This document shows, in pieces, positions 1 through 12,566 of a DNA stretch of 64,000 nt. A program made the translations under genes and the position numbers. The number at the start of each line of letters is the position of its first letter. Position 1 is the stretch's first letter. This DNA is from Hymenopus coronatus (lineage: Eukaryota > Arthropoda > Insecta > Mantodea > Hymenopodidae). The notes under the pieces were generated by a model. It worked only from the letters and a program-made list of their open reading frames with translations, ran no database searches and was not told where the DNA came from. The stretch covers positions 285,396,284-285,460,283 of the forward strand of contig CM060900.1 in assembly GCA_030762935.1 (NCBI GenBank), given 5' to 3'.

Positions 1-3000
1 TACTATGCCTGTTCCTGAACCATGTACTATAGCTATTCCAGAACCAGCTACTATGCCTGTTCCATAACCATCTACTATCCCTGTTCCAGAATCAACTACT
101 ATGCATGTTGCAGAACCAGCTACTATGGCTGTTCCAGAACCAGCTACTATGCCTGTTCCAGAAACAACTACTATCCCTGTTCCAGTACCAACTACTAGGA
201 CTGTTCCAGAACCAGCTTCTATGCCTATTCCAGAACCAGCTACTATGCCTGTTCCAGAACCAACTACTATAGCTATTCCAGAACCAGCTGCTAAGCGAAT
301 TCCAGAAACAGCTACTATGCATGTTCCAGAACCAGCTAATATAGCTATTCTAGAACCAGCTACTATCCCTATTCCAGAAACAGCTACTATGCCTGCTCCA
401 GAACCAGCTACTATAGCTATTCCAGAACCAGCTACTATCCCTGTTCCAGAACCAACTGCTATGCCTGTTCCAGAACCAGCTACCATGCCTATTACAGAAC
501 CAGCTACTATGCCTGGTCCAGAACATGCTATTGTGTCTGTTCCGGAATCAGCTACTATGCCTATTGCAGAACCAGCGACTATGGCTGTTCCAGTACCAGC
601 TACTATGCCTGTTCCAGAACCAGCTACAATAGCTGTTCCAGAACCAGCTACTATAGCTATTCCACAACTAGCTACTATAGCAATTCCAAAACCAGCTACT
701 ATGCCTGTTTCAGAACCAGCTACTATAGCTATCCCAGAACCAGCTACTATGCCTGTTCCAGAACCAACTACTATCCCTGTTCCAGACCAATTACTATGAC
801 TGTTCCAGAACTAGCTACTATGCCTATTCCAGAACCAGCTACTATGCCTGTTCCAGAACCAACTACTATGCCTGTTGCAGAACCAGCTACTATGCATGTT
901 CCAGTACCAACTACTATGCCTGTTGCAGAACCAGCTACTATAGCTATTCCAGAACCAGCTACTATCCCTGTTCCAGAACCAGCTACTATGCCTGTTCCAG
1001 AATCAGCTACTATAGCTATTCCAGAACCAGCTACTATGCCTGTTCCAGAACCTGCGACTGTGTCTGTTCCGGAACCGGCTATTATGCGTGTTGCAGAACC
1101 AGCTACTATGCCTATTCTAGAACCAGCTACTATGCCTGTTCCAGAACCAGCTACTATAGCTATTCCACAACCAGCTACTATAGCAATTCCACAACCAGCT
1201 ACTATGCCTGTTCCAGAACCAGCTACTATAGCTATTCCAGAACCAGCTACTATAGCTATTCCACAACCAGCTACTATGCCTATTCCAAATCCAGCTACTA
1301 TAGCTATTCCAGAACCAGCTACTATAGCTATTCAACAACCAGCTACTATAGCTATTCCAGAACTAGCTACTATCCCTGTTCCAGAACCAGCTACTATTGC
1401 CATTCCGGAACTAGCTACTATGCCTGTTCCAGAACCAGCTACTATGCCTATTCCAGAACCAGCTACTATGCCTGTTCCAGAAACTGCTACTATGCCGGAT
1501 CCGGAACCAGCTACTATGCCTATTATAGAACCAGCTACTATGCCTGTTTCGGAACCAGCTACTATGTCTGTTACAGAACCAGCTACTATCCCTGTTCCAG
1601 AACCAGCTACTATAGTTATTCCAGAACCAGCTACTATAGCTATTCCACAACCAGCTACTATGCCTGTTCCAAATCCAGCTACTATAGCTATTCCAGAACC
1701 AGCTACTATAGCTATTGAACAACCAGCTACTATAGCTATTCCAGAACAAGCTAATATCCCTGTTCCAGAACCAGCTACTATTGCTATTCCGGAACCAGCT
1801 ACTAGGCCTGTTCCAGAACCAGCTACTATGCCTATGCCAGAACCAGCTACTATGCCTGTTCCAGAACCAGCTACTATCCTTGTTCCAGAACCAGCTACTA
1901 TAGCTATTCTGAAACCAGCTGCTATGCCTGTTCCAGAACCAGCTACTATAGCCATTCCAGAACCAACTAGTATCCCTGTTCCAAAACCAGCTACTATAGC
2001 TATTCCAGTACCAGCTACTATAGCTATTCCAGAACCAGCTTCTATCCCTGTACCAGAACCAGCTACTGTAGCTATTCCAGAACCAGCTACTATGCCTGTT
2101 CCTGAACCAGCTACTATAGCTATTCCAGAACCAGCTACTATGCCTGTTCCAGAACCAACTACTATCCCTGTTCCAGAATCAAATACTATGACTGTTCCAG
2201 AACCAGCTACTATGCCTATTCCAGAACCAGCTACTATGCCGGTTCCAGAACCAACTACTATGCATGTTGCAGAACCAGCTACTATGCCTGTTCCAGAACC
2301 AGCTACTATGCCTGTTCCAGAAACAACTACTATCCCGTTCCAGTACCAACTACTATGACTGTTCCAGAACCAGCTACTATGCCTATTCCAGAACCAGCTA
2401 CTATGCCTGTTCCAGTACCAACTACTATGACTGTTCCAGAACCAGCTACTATGCCTGTTCCAGTTTCAACTACTATGCCTGTTACAGAACCAGCTACTAT
2501 GCCTGTTCCAGAACCAACTACTATAGCTATTCCAGAACCAGCTGCTAAGCGTATTCCAGAACCAGCAACTATGCATGTTCCAGAACCAGCTTATATAGCT
2601 ATTCCAGAACCAGCTACTATCCCTGTTCCAGAACCAGCTACTATGCCTGCTCCAGAACCAGCAACTATAGCTATTCCAGAACCAGCTAGTATCCCTGTTC
2701 CAGAATTAACTGCTATGCCTGTTCCAGAACCAGCTACCATGCCTATTCCAGAACCAGCTACTATATCTATTCCAGGACCAACTACTATCCCTGTTCCAGA
2801 TCCAGCTACTATCCCTGTTCCAAAACCACCTTCTATTGCTATTCCAGAACCAGCTACTATGCCGTTTCCAGAACCAGCTACTATCTATTACAAAACCAAA
2901 TACAATCCCTGTTCCAGAACCATCTATTATAGCTATCCCAGAACCAGCTACTATAGCTATTCCAGAACCAGCTACTATGCCTGTTCCAGAACCAGCTACT

Positions 3001-6000
3001 ATAGCTATTCCAGAACCAGCTACTATGCCTGTTCCAGAACTAGCTACTATAGCTATTCCAGAACCAGCTACTATCCCTGTTCCAGATCCAGCTACTATAG
3101 CTATTCCGGAACCAGCTACTATGCCTGTTCCAGAGCCAGCTAGTATAGCCATTCCAGAACCAACTAAAATCCCTGTTCCAGAACCAGCTATTATAGCTAT
3201 TCCAGTACCAGCTACTATAGCTATTCCATAACCAGCTTCTATCCCTGTTCCAGAACCAGCTACTGGAGCTATTCCAGAACCAGCTACTATAGCTATTCCA
3301 GAACCAGCTATTATCCCTGTTCCAAAACAAGCTACTATGCCTGTTCCAGAAGCAGCTACTATAGTTATTCCAGAACCAGCTACTATCCCTGTTCCAGAAC
3401 CAGCTACTGTAGCTATTCCAGAACCAGCTACTATGCCTGTTCTAGAACCAGCTACTATAACTATTCCAGAATCAGCTACTATGCTTGTTCCAGAACCAAA
3501 TACTATCCCTGTTCCTGAACCAACTACTATGACTGTTCTAGAACTAGCTACTATGCCCATTCCAGAACCAGCTACTATGCCTGTTCCAGAACCAACTACT
3601 ATCCCTGTTCCAGAACCAGCTACTATGCCTGTTCCAGAATCAGCTACTATAGCTATTCCAGAACCAGCTACTATGCCTGTTCCAGAACCTGCGACTGTGT
3701 CTGTTCCGGAACCGGCTATTATGCGTGTTGCAGAACCAGCTACTATGCCTATTCCAGAACCACCTACTATGCCTGTGCCAGAACCAGCTACTATAGCTAT
3801 TCCACAACCAGCTACTATAGCAATTCCACAACCAGCTACTATGCCTGTTCCAGAACCAGCTACTATAGCTATTCCAGAACCAGCTACTATAGCTATTCCA
3901 CAACCAGCTACTATGCCTGTTCCAAATCCAGCTACTATAGCTATTCCAGAACCAGCTACTATAGCTATTCAACAACCAGCTACTATAGCTATTCCAGAAC
4001 TAGCTACTATCCCTGTTCCAGAACCAGCTACTTTTGCCTTTCCGGAACTAGCTACTATGCCTGTTCCAGAACCAGCTACTATGCCTATTCCAGATCCAGC
4101 TACTATGCCAGTTCCAGAAACTGCTACTATGCCTGTTCCGGAACCAGGTACTATACCTATTGCAGAACCAGCTACTATGCCTGTTTCGGAACCAGCTACT
4201 ATGCCGGTTCCAGAACCAACTACTATGCATGTTGCAGAACCAGCTACTATGCCTGTTCCAGAACCAGCTACTATGCCTGTTCCAGAAACAACTACTATCC
4301 CTGTTCCATTACCAACTACTAGGACTGTTCCAGAACCAGCTTCTATGCCTATTCCAGAACCAGCTACTATGCCTGTTCCAGAACCAACTACTATAGCTAT
4401 TCCAGAACGAGCTGCCAAGCGAATTCCAGAAACAGCTACTATGCATGTTCCAGAACCAGTTAATATAGCTATTCCAGAACCAGCTACTATCCCTGTTCCA
4501 GAAACAGCTACTATGCCTGCTCCAGAACCAGCTACTATAGCTATTCCAGAACCAGCTACTATCCCTGTTCCAGAACCAACTGCTATGCCTGTTCCCGAAC
4601 CAGCTACCATGCCTATTACAGAACCAGCTACTATGCCTGGTCCAGAACATGCTACTGTGTCTGTTCCGGAATCAGCTACTATGCCTATTGCAGAACCAGC
4701 GACTATGGCTGTTCCAGTACCAGCTACTATGCCTGTTCCAGAACCAGCTACAATAGCTGTTCCAGAACCAGCTACTATAGCTATTCCACAACCAGCTACT
4801 ATAGCAATTCCAAAACCAGCTACTATGCCTGTTTCAGAACCAGCTACTATAGCTATCCCAGAACCAGCTACTATGCCTGTTCCAGAACCAACTACTATCC
4901 CTGTTCCAGACCAACTACTATGACTGTTCCAGAACTAGCTACTATGCCTATTCCAGAACCAGCTACTATGCCTGTTCCAGAACCAACTACTATTCCTGTT
5001 GCAGAACCAGCTACTATGCATGTTCCAGTACCAACTACTATGCCTGTTGCAGAACCAGCTACTATAGCTATTCCAGAACCAGCTACTATCCCTGTTCCAG
5101 AACCAGCTACTATGCCTGTTCCATAATCAGCTACTATAGCTATTCCAGAACCAGCTACTATGCCTGTTCCAGAACCTGCGACTGTGTCTGTTCCGGAACC
5201 GGCTATTATGCGTGTTGCAGAACCAGCTACTATGCCTATTCCAGAACCAGCTACTATGCCTGTTCCAGAACCAGCTACTATAGCTATTCCACAACCAGCT
5301 ACTATAGCAATTCCACAACCAGCTACTATGCCTGTTCCAGAACCAGCTACTATAGCTATTCCAGAACCAGCTACTATAGCAATTCCACAACCAGCTACTA
5401 TGCCTGTTCCAGAACCAGCTACTATAGCTATTCCAGAACCAGCTACTATAGCTATTCCACAACCAGCTACTATGCCTGTTCCAAATCCAGCTACTATAGC
5501 TATTCCAGAACCAGCTACTATAGCTATTCAACAACCAGCTTCTATAGCTATTCCAGAACTAGCTAATATCCCTGTTCCAGAACCAGCTACTATTGCAATT
5601 CCGGAACTAGCTACTATGCCTGTTCCAGAACCAGCTACTATGCCTATTCCAGAACCAGCTACTATGCCTGTTCCAGAAACTGCTACTATGCCTGTTCCGG
5701 AACCAGGTACTATACCTATTGCAGAACCAGCTACTATGCCTGTTTCGGAACCAGCTACTATGTCTGTTACAGAACCAGCTACTATAGCTGTTCCTGAACC
5801 AGCTACTATCCCTGTTCCAGAACCACCTACTATAGATATTCCAGAACCAGCTACTATGGCTGTTCCAGAACTAGCTACTATGCCTGTTACAGAACCAGCT
5901 ACTATAGCTATTCCACAAACAGCTACTATAGCAATTCCAAAACCAGCTACTATGCCTGTTCCAGAACACGCTACTATAGCTATTCCAGAACCAGCTACTA

Positions 6001-6259
6001 TAGCAATTCCACAACCAGCTACTACGCCTGTTCCAAAACCAGCTACTATAGCTATTCCAGAACCAGCTACTATAGCTATTCCAGTACCAGCTACTATAGC
6101 TATTCCAGAACCAGCTTCTATCCCTGTTCTAGAACCAGCTACTGTAGCTATTCCAGAACCAGCTACTATAGCTATTTTAGAACCAGCTACTATCCCTGTT
6201 CCAGAACCAGCTACTATCCCTGTTCCAGAACCAGCTACTGTAGAAATTCCAGAACCAGC
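1..6259. repeat. Higher-order repeat A, copy 1 (6.3-kb unit)
   Basis: Position 1 aligns with 6260 of the next copy. The copy is 48 bp (two monomers) shorter than copy 2, because two monomers present near 6360-6407 are missing near position 103. After that gap the offset to copy 2 is a constant 6,307 bp; the frames at 796-2358 and 7103-8665 translate identically. The copy carries a 1-nt deletion near 787, a 1-nt deletion near 2337, a 2-nt deletion near 2886 and a 1-nt deletion near 4909. It also contains an older internal duplication: the segment from 796 recurs at 4920 in diverged form. Confidence 0.9.
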
Positions 6260-9200
6260 TACTATGCCTGTTCCTGAACCATGTACTATAGCTATTCCAG
6301 AACCAGCTACTATGCCTGTTCCATAACCATCTACTATCCCTGTTCCAGAATCAACTACTATGACTGTTCCAGAACCAGCTACTATGCCGGTTCCAGAACC
6401 AACTACTATGCATGTTGCAGAACCAGCTACTATGGCTGTTCCAGAACCAGCTACTATGCCTGTTCCAGAAACAACTACTATCCCTGTTCCAGTACCAACT
6501 ACTAGGACTGTTCCAGAACCAGCTTCTATGCCTATTCCAGAACCAGCTACTATGCCTGTTCCAGAACCAACTACTATAGCTATTCCAGAACCAGCTGCTA
6601 AGCGAATTCCAGAAACAGCTACTATGCATGTTCCAGAACCAGCTAATATAGCTATTCTAGAACCAGCTACTATCCCTATTCCAGAAACAGCTACTATGCC
6701 TGCTCCAGAACCAGCTACTATAGCTATTCCAGAACCAGCTACTATCCCTGTTCCAGAACCAACTGCTATGCCTGTTCCAGAACCAGCTACCATGCCTATT
6801 ACAGAACCAGCTACTATGCCTGGTCCAGAACATGCTATTGTGTCTGTTCCGGAATCAGCTACTATGCCTATTGCAGAACCAGCGACTATGGCTGTTCCAG
6901 TACCAGCTACTATGCCTGTTCCAGAACCAGCTACAATAGCTGTTCCAGAACCAGCTACTATAGCTATTCCACAACTAGCTACTATAGCAATTCCAAAACC
7001 AGCTACTATGCCTGTTTCAGAACCAGCTACTATAGCTATCCCAGAACCAGCTACTATGCCTGTTCCAGAACCAACTACTATCCCTGTTCCAGACCAATTA
7101 CTATGACTGTTCCAGAACTAGCTACTATGCCTATTCCAGAACCAGCTACTATGCCTGTTCCAGAACCAACTACTATGCCTGTTGCAGAACCAGCTACTAT
7201 GCATGTTCCAGTACCAACTACTATGCCTGTTGCAGAACCAGCTACTATAGCTATTCCAGAACCAGCTACTATCCCTGTTCCAGAACCAGCTACTATGCCT
7301 GTTCCAGAATCAGCTACTATAGCTATTCCAGAACCAGCTACTATGCCTGTTCCAGAACCTGCGACTGTGTCTGTTCCGGAACCGGCTATTATGCGTGTTG
7401 CAGAACCAGCTACTATGCCTATTCTAGAACCAGCTACTATGCCTGTTCCAGAACCAGCTACTATAGCTATTCCACAACCAGCTACTATAGCAATTCCACA
7501 ACCAGCTACTATGCCTGTTCCAGAACCAGCTACTATAGCTATTCCAGAACCAGCTACTATAGCTATTCCACAACCAGCTACTATGCCTATTCCAAATCCA
7601 GCTACTATAGCTATTCCAGAACCAGCTACTATAGCTATTCAACAACCAGCTACTATAGCTATTCCAGAACTAGCTACTATCCCTGTTCCAGAACCAGCTA
7701 CTATTGCCATTCCGGAACTAGCTACTATGCCTGTTCCAGAACCAGCTACTATGCCTATTCCAGAACCAGCTACTATGCCTGTTCCAGAAACTGCTACTAT
7801 GCCGGATCCGGAACCAGCTACTATGCCTATTATAGAACCAGCTACTATGCCTGTTTCGGAACCAGCTACTATGTCTGTTACAGAACCAGCTACTATCCCT
7901 GTTCCAGAACCAGCTACTATAGTTATTCCAGAACCAGCTACTATAGCTATTCCACAACCAGCTACTATGCCTGTTCCAAATCCAGCTACTATAGCTATTC
8001 CAGAACCAGCTACTATAGCTATTGAACAACCAGCTACTATAGCTATTCCAGAACAAGCTAATATCCCTGTTCCAGAACCAGCTACTATTGCTATTCCGGA
8101 ACCAGCTACTAGGCCTGTTCCAGAACCAGCTACTATGCCTATGCCAGAACCAGCTACTATGCCTGTTCCAGAACCAGCTACTATCCTTGTTCCAGAACCA
8201 GCTACTATAGCTATTCTGAAACCAGCTGCTATGCCTGTTCCAGAACCAGCTACTATAGCCATTCCAGAACCAACTAGTATCCCTGTTCCAAAACCAGCTA
8301 CTATAGCTATTCCAGTACCAGCTACTATAGCTATTCCAGAACCAGCTTCTATCCCTGTACCAGAACCAGCTACTGTAGCTATTCCAGAACCAGCTACTAT
8401 GCCTGTTCCTGAACCAGCTACTATAGCTATTCCAGAACCAGCTACTATGCCTGTTCCAGAACCAACTACTATCCCTGTTCCAGAATCAAATACTATGACT
8501 GTTCCAGAACCAGCTACTATGCCTATTCCAGAACCAGCTACTATGCCGGTTCCAGAACCAACTACTATGCATGTTGCAGAACCAGCTACTATGCCTGTTC
8601 CAGAACCAGCTACTATGCCTGTTCCAGAAACAACTACTATCCCGTTCCAGTACCAACTACTATGACTGTTCCAGAACCAGCTACTATGCCTATTCCAGAA
8701 CCAGCTACTATGCCTGTTCCAGTACCAACTACTATGACTGTTCCAGAACCAGCTACTATGCCTGTTCCAGTTTCAACTACTATGCCTGTTACAGAACCAG
8801 CTACTATGCCTGTTCCAGAACCAACTACTATAGCTATTCCAGAACCAGCTGCTAAGCGTATTCCAGAACCAGCAACTATGCATGTTCCAGAACCAGCTTA
8901 TATAGCTATTCCAGAACCAGCTACTATCCCTGTTCCAGAACCAGCTACTATGCCTGCTCCAGAACCAGCAACTATAGCTATTCCAGAACCAGCTAGTATC
9001 CCTGTTCCAGAATTAACTGCTATGCCTGTTCCAGAACCAGCTACCATGCCTATTCCAGAACCAGCTACTATATCTATTCCAGGACCAACTACTATCCCTG
9101 TTCCAGATCCAGCTACTATCCCTGTTCCAAAACCACCTTCTATTGCTATTCCAGAACCAGCTACTATGCCGTTTCCAGAACCAGCTACTATCTATTACAA

Positions 9201-12200
9201 AACCAAATACAATCCCTGTTCCAGAACCATCTATTATAGCTATCCCAGAACCAGCTACTATAGCTATTCCAGAACCAGCTACTATGCCTGTTCCAGAACC
9301 AGCTACTATAGCTATTCCAGAACCAGCTACTATGCCTGTTCCAGAACTAGCTACTATAGCTATTCCAGAACCAGCTACTATCCCTGTTCCAGATCCAGCT
9401 ACTATAGCTATTCCGGAACCAGCTACTATGCCTGTTCCAGAGCCAGCTAGTATAGCCATTCCAGAACCAACTAAAATCCCTGTTCCAGAACCAGCTATTA
9501 TAGCTATTCCAGTACCAGCTACTATAGCTATTCCATAACCAGCTTCTATCCCTGTTCCAGAACCAGCTACTGGAGCTATTCCAGAACCAGCTACTATAGC
9601 TATTCCAGAACCAGCTATTATCCCTGTTCCAAAACAAGCTACTATGCCTGTTCCAGAAGCAGCTACTATAGTTATTCCAGAACCAGCTACTATCCCTGTT
9701 CCAGAACCAGCTACTGTAGCTATTCCAGAACCAGCTACTATGCCTGTTCTAGAACCAGCTACTATAACTATTCCAGAATCAGCTACTATGCTTGTTCCAG
9801 AACCAAATACTATCCCTGTTCCTGAACCAACTACTATGACTGTTCTAGAACTAGCTACTATGCCCATTCCAGAACCAGCTACTATGCCTGTTCCAGAACC
9901 AACTACTATCCCTGTTCCAGAACCAGCTACTATGCCTGTTCCAGAATCAGCTACTATAGCTATTCCAGAACCAGCTACTATGCCTGTTCCAGAACCTGCG
10001 ACTGTGTCTGTTCCGGAACCGGCTATTATGCGTGTTGCAGAACCAGCTACTATGCCTATTCCAGAACCACCTACTATGCCTGTGCCAGAACCAGCTACTA
10101 TAGCTATTCCACAACCAGCTACTATAGCAATTCCACAACCAGCTACTATGCCTGTTCCAGAACCAGCTACTATAGCTATTCCAGAACCAGCTACTATAGC
10201 TATTCCACAACCAGCTACTATGCCTGTTCCAAATCCAGCTACTATAGCTATTCCAGAACCAGCTACTATAGCTATTCAACAACCAGCTACTATAGCTATT
10301 CCAGAACTAGCTACTATCCCTGTTCCAGAACCAGCTACTTTTGCCTTTCCGGAACTAGCTACTATGCCTGTTCCAGAACCAGCTACTATGCCTATTCCAG
10401 ATCCAGCTACTATGCCAGTTCCAGAAACTGCTACTATGCCTGTTCCGGAACCAGGTACTATACCTATTGCAGAACCAGCTACTATGCCTGTTTCGGAACC
10501 AGCTACTATGCCGGTTCCAGAACCAACTACTATGCATGTTGCAGAACCAGCTACTATGCCTGTTCCAGAACCAGCTACTATGCCTGTTCCAGAAACAACT
10601 ACTATCCCTGTTCCATTACCAACTACTAGGACTGTTCCAGAACCAGCTTCTATGCCTATTCCAGAACCAGCTACTATGCCTGTTCCAGAACCAACTACTA
10701 TAGCTATTCCAGAACGAGCTGCCAAGCGAATTCCAGAAACAGCTACTATGCATGTTCCAGAACCAGTTAATATAGCTATTCCAGAACCAGCTACTATCCC
10801 TGTTCCAGAAACAGCTACTATGCCTGCTCCAGAACCAGCTACTATAGCTATTCCAGAACCAGCTACTATCCCTGTTCCAGAACCAACTGCTATGCCTGTT
10901 CCCGAACCAGCTACCATGCCTATTACAGAACCAGCTACTATGCCTGGTCCAGAACATGCTACTGTGTCTGTTCCGGAATCAGCTACTATGCCTATTGCAG
11001 AACCAGCGACTATGGCTGTTCCAGTACCAGCTACTATGCCTGTTCCAGAACCAGCTACAATAGCTGTTCCAGAACCAGCTACTATAGCTATTCCACAACC
11101 AGCTACTATAGCAATTCCAAAACCAGCTACTATGCCTGTTTCAGAACCAGCTACTATAGCTATCCCAGAACCAGCTACTATGCCTGTTCCAGAACCAACT
11201 ACTATCCCTGTTCCAGACCAACTACTATGACTGTTCCAGAACTAGCTACTATGCCTATTCCAGAACCAGCTACTATGCCTGTTCCAGAACCAACTACTAT
11301 TCCTGTTGCAGAACCAGCTACTATGCATGTTCCAGTACCAACTACTATGCCTGTTGCAGAACCAGCTACTATAGCTATTCCAGAACCAGCTACTATCCCT
11401 GTTCCAGAACCAGCTACTATGCCTGTTCCATAATCAGCTACTATAGCTATTCCAGAACCAGCTACTATGCCTGTTCCAGAACCTGCGACTGTGTCTGTTC
11501 CGGAACCGGCTATTATGCGTGTTGCAGAACCAGCTACTATGCCTATTCCAGAACCAGCTACTATGCCTGTTCCAGAACCAGCTACTATAGCTATTCCACA
11601 ACCAGCTACTATAGCAATTCCACAACCAGCTACTATGCCTGTTCCAGAACCAGCTACTATAGCTATTCCAGAACCAGCTACTATAGCAATTCCACAACCA
11701 GCTACTATGCCTGTTCCAGAACCAGCTACTATAGCTATTCCAGAACCAGCTACTATAGCTATTCCACAACCAGCTACTATGCCTGTTCCAAATCCAGCTA
11801 CTATAGCTATTCCAGAACCAGCTACTATAGCTATTCAACAACCAGCTTCTATAGCTATTCCAGAACTAGCTAATATCCCTGTTCCAGAACCAGCTACTAT
11901 TGCAATTCCGGAACTAGCTACTATGCCTGTTCCAGAACCAGCTACTATGCCTATTCCAGAACCAGCTACTATGCCTGTTCCAGAAACTGCTACTATGCCT
12001 GTTCCGGAACCAGGTACTATACCTATTGCAGAACCAGCTACTATGCCTGTTTCGGAACCAGCTACTATGTCTGTTACAGAACCAGCTACTATAGCTGTTC
12101 CTGAACCAGCTACTATCCCTGTTCCAGAACCACCTACTATAGATATTCCAGAACCAGCTACTATGGCTGTTCCAGAACTAGCTACTATGCCTGTTACAGA

Positions 12201-12566
12201 ACCAGCTACTATAGCTATTCCACAAACAGCTACTATAGCAATTCCAAAACCAGCTACTATGCCTGTTCCAGAACACGCTACTATAGCTATTCCAGAACCA
12301 GCTACTATAGCAATTCCACAACCAGCTACTACGCCTGTTCCAAAACCAGCTACTATAGCTATTCCAGAACCAGCTACTATAGCTATTCCAGTACCAGCTA
12401 CTATAGCTATTCCAGAACCAGCTTCTATCCCTGTTCTAGAACCAGCTACTGTAGCTATTCCAGAACCAGCTACTATAGCTATTTTAGAACCAGCTACTAT
12501 CCCTGTTCCAGAACCAGCTACTATCCCTGTTCCAGAACCAGCTACTGTAGAAATTCCAGAACCAGC
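6260..12566. repeat. Higher-order repeat A, copy 2 (6,307 bp)
   Basis: This is the complete reference copy of the 6,307-bp unit. The length equals 263 monomers minus 5 nt. The deficit is explained by 1-nt deletions near 7094, 8644 and 11217 and one 2-nt deletion near 9193. The same four lesions occur at matching positions in copies 1 and 3. Stop-creating CCATAA changes (near 9535, 11431 and 12631 when continued into the next copy) are also shared. Copy boundaries are arbitrary and chosen to match window position 1. Confidence 0.9.

Noticed and set aside
796..2358. Giant proline-rich structural protein gene encoded by the PEPATMPV repeats
   Set aside because: The frame changes by 1-2 nt deletions near 787, 2337, 2886 and 4909 and by stops shared across copies. 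No introns that would repair the frame are visible.
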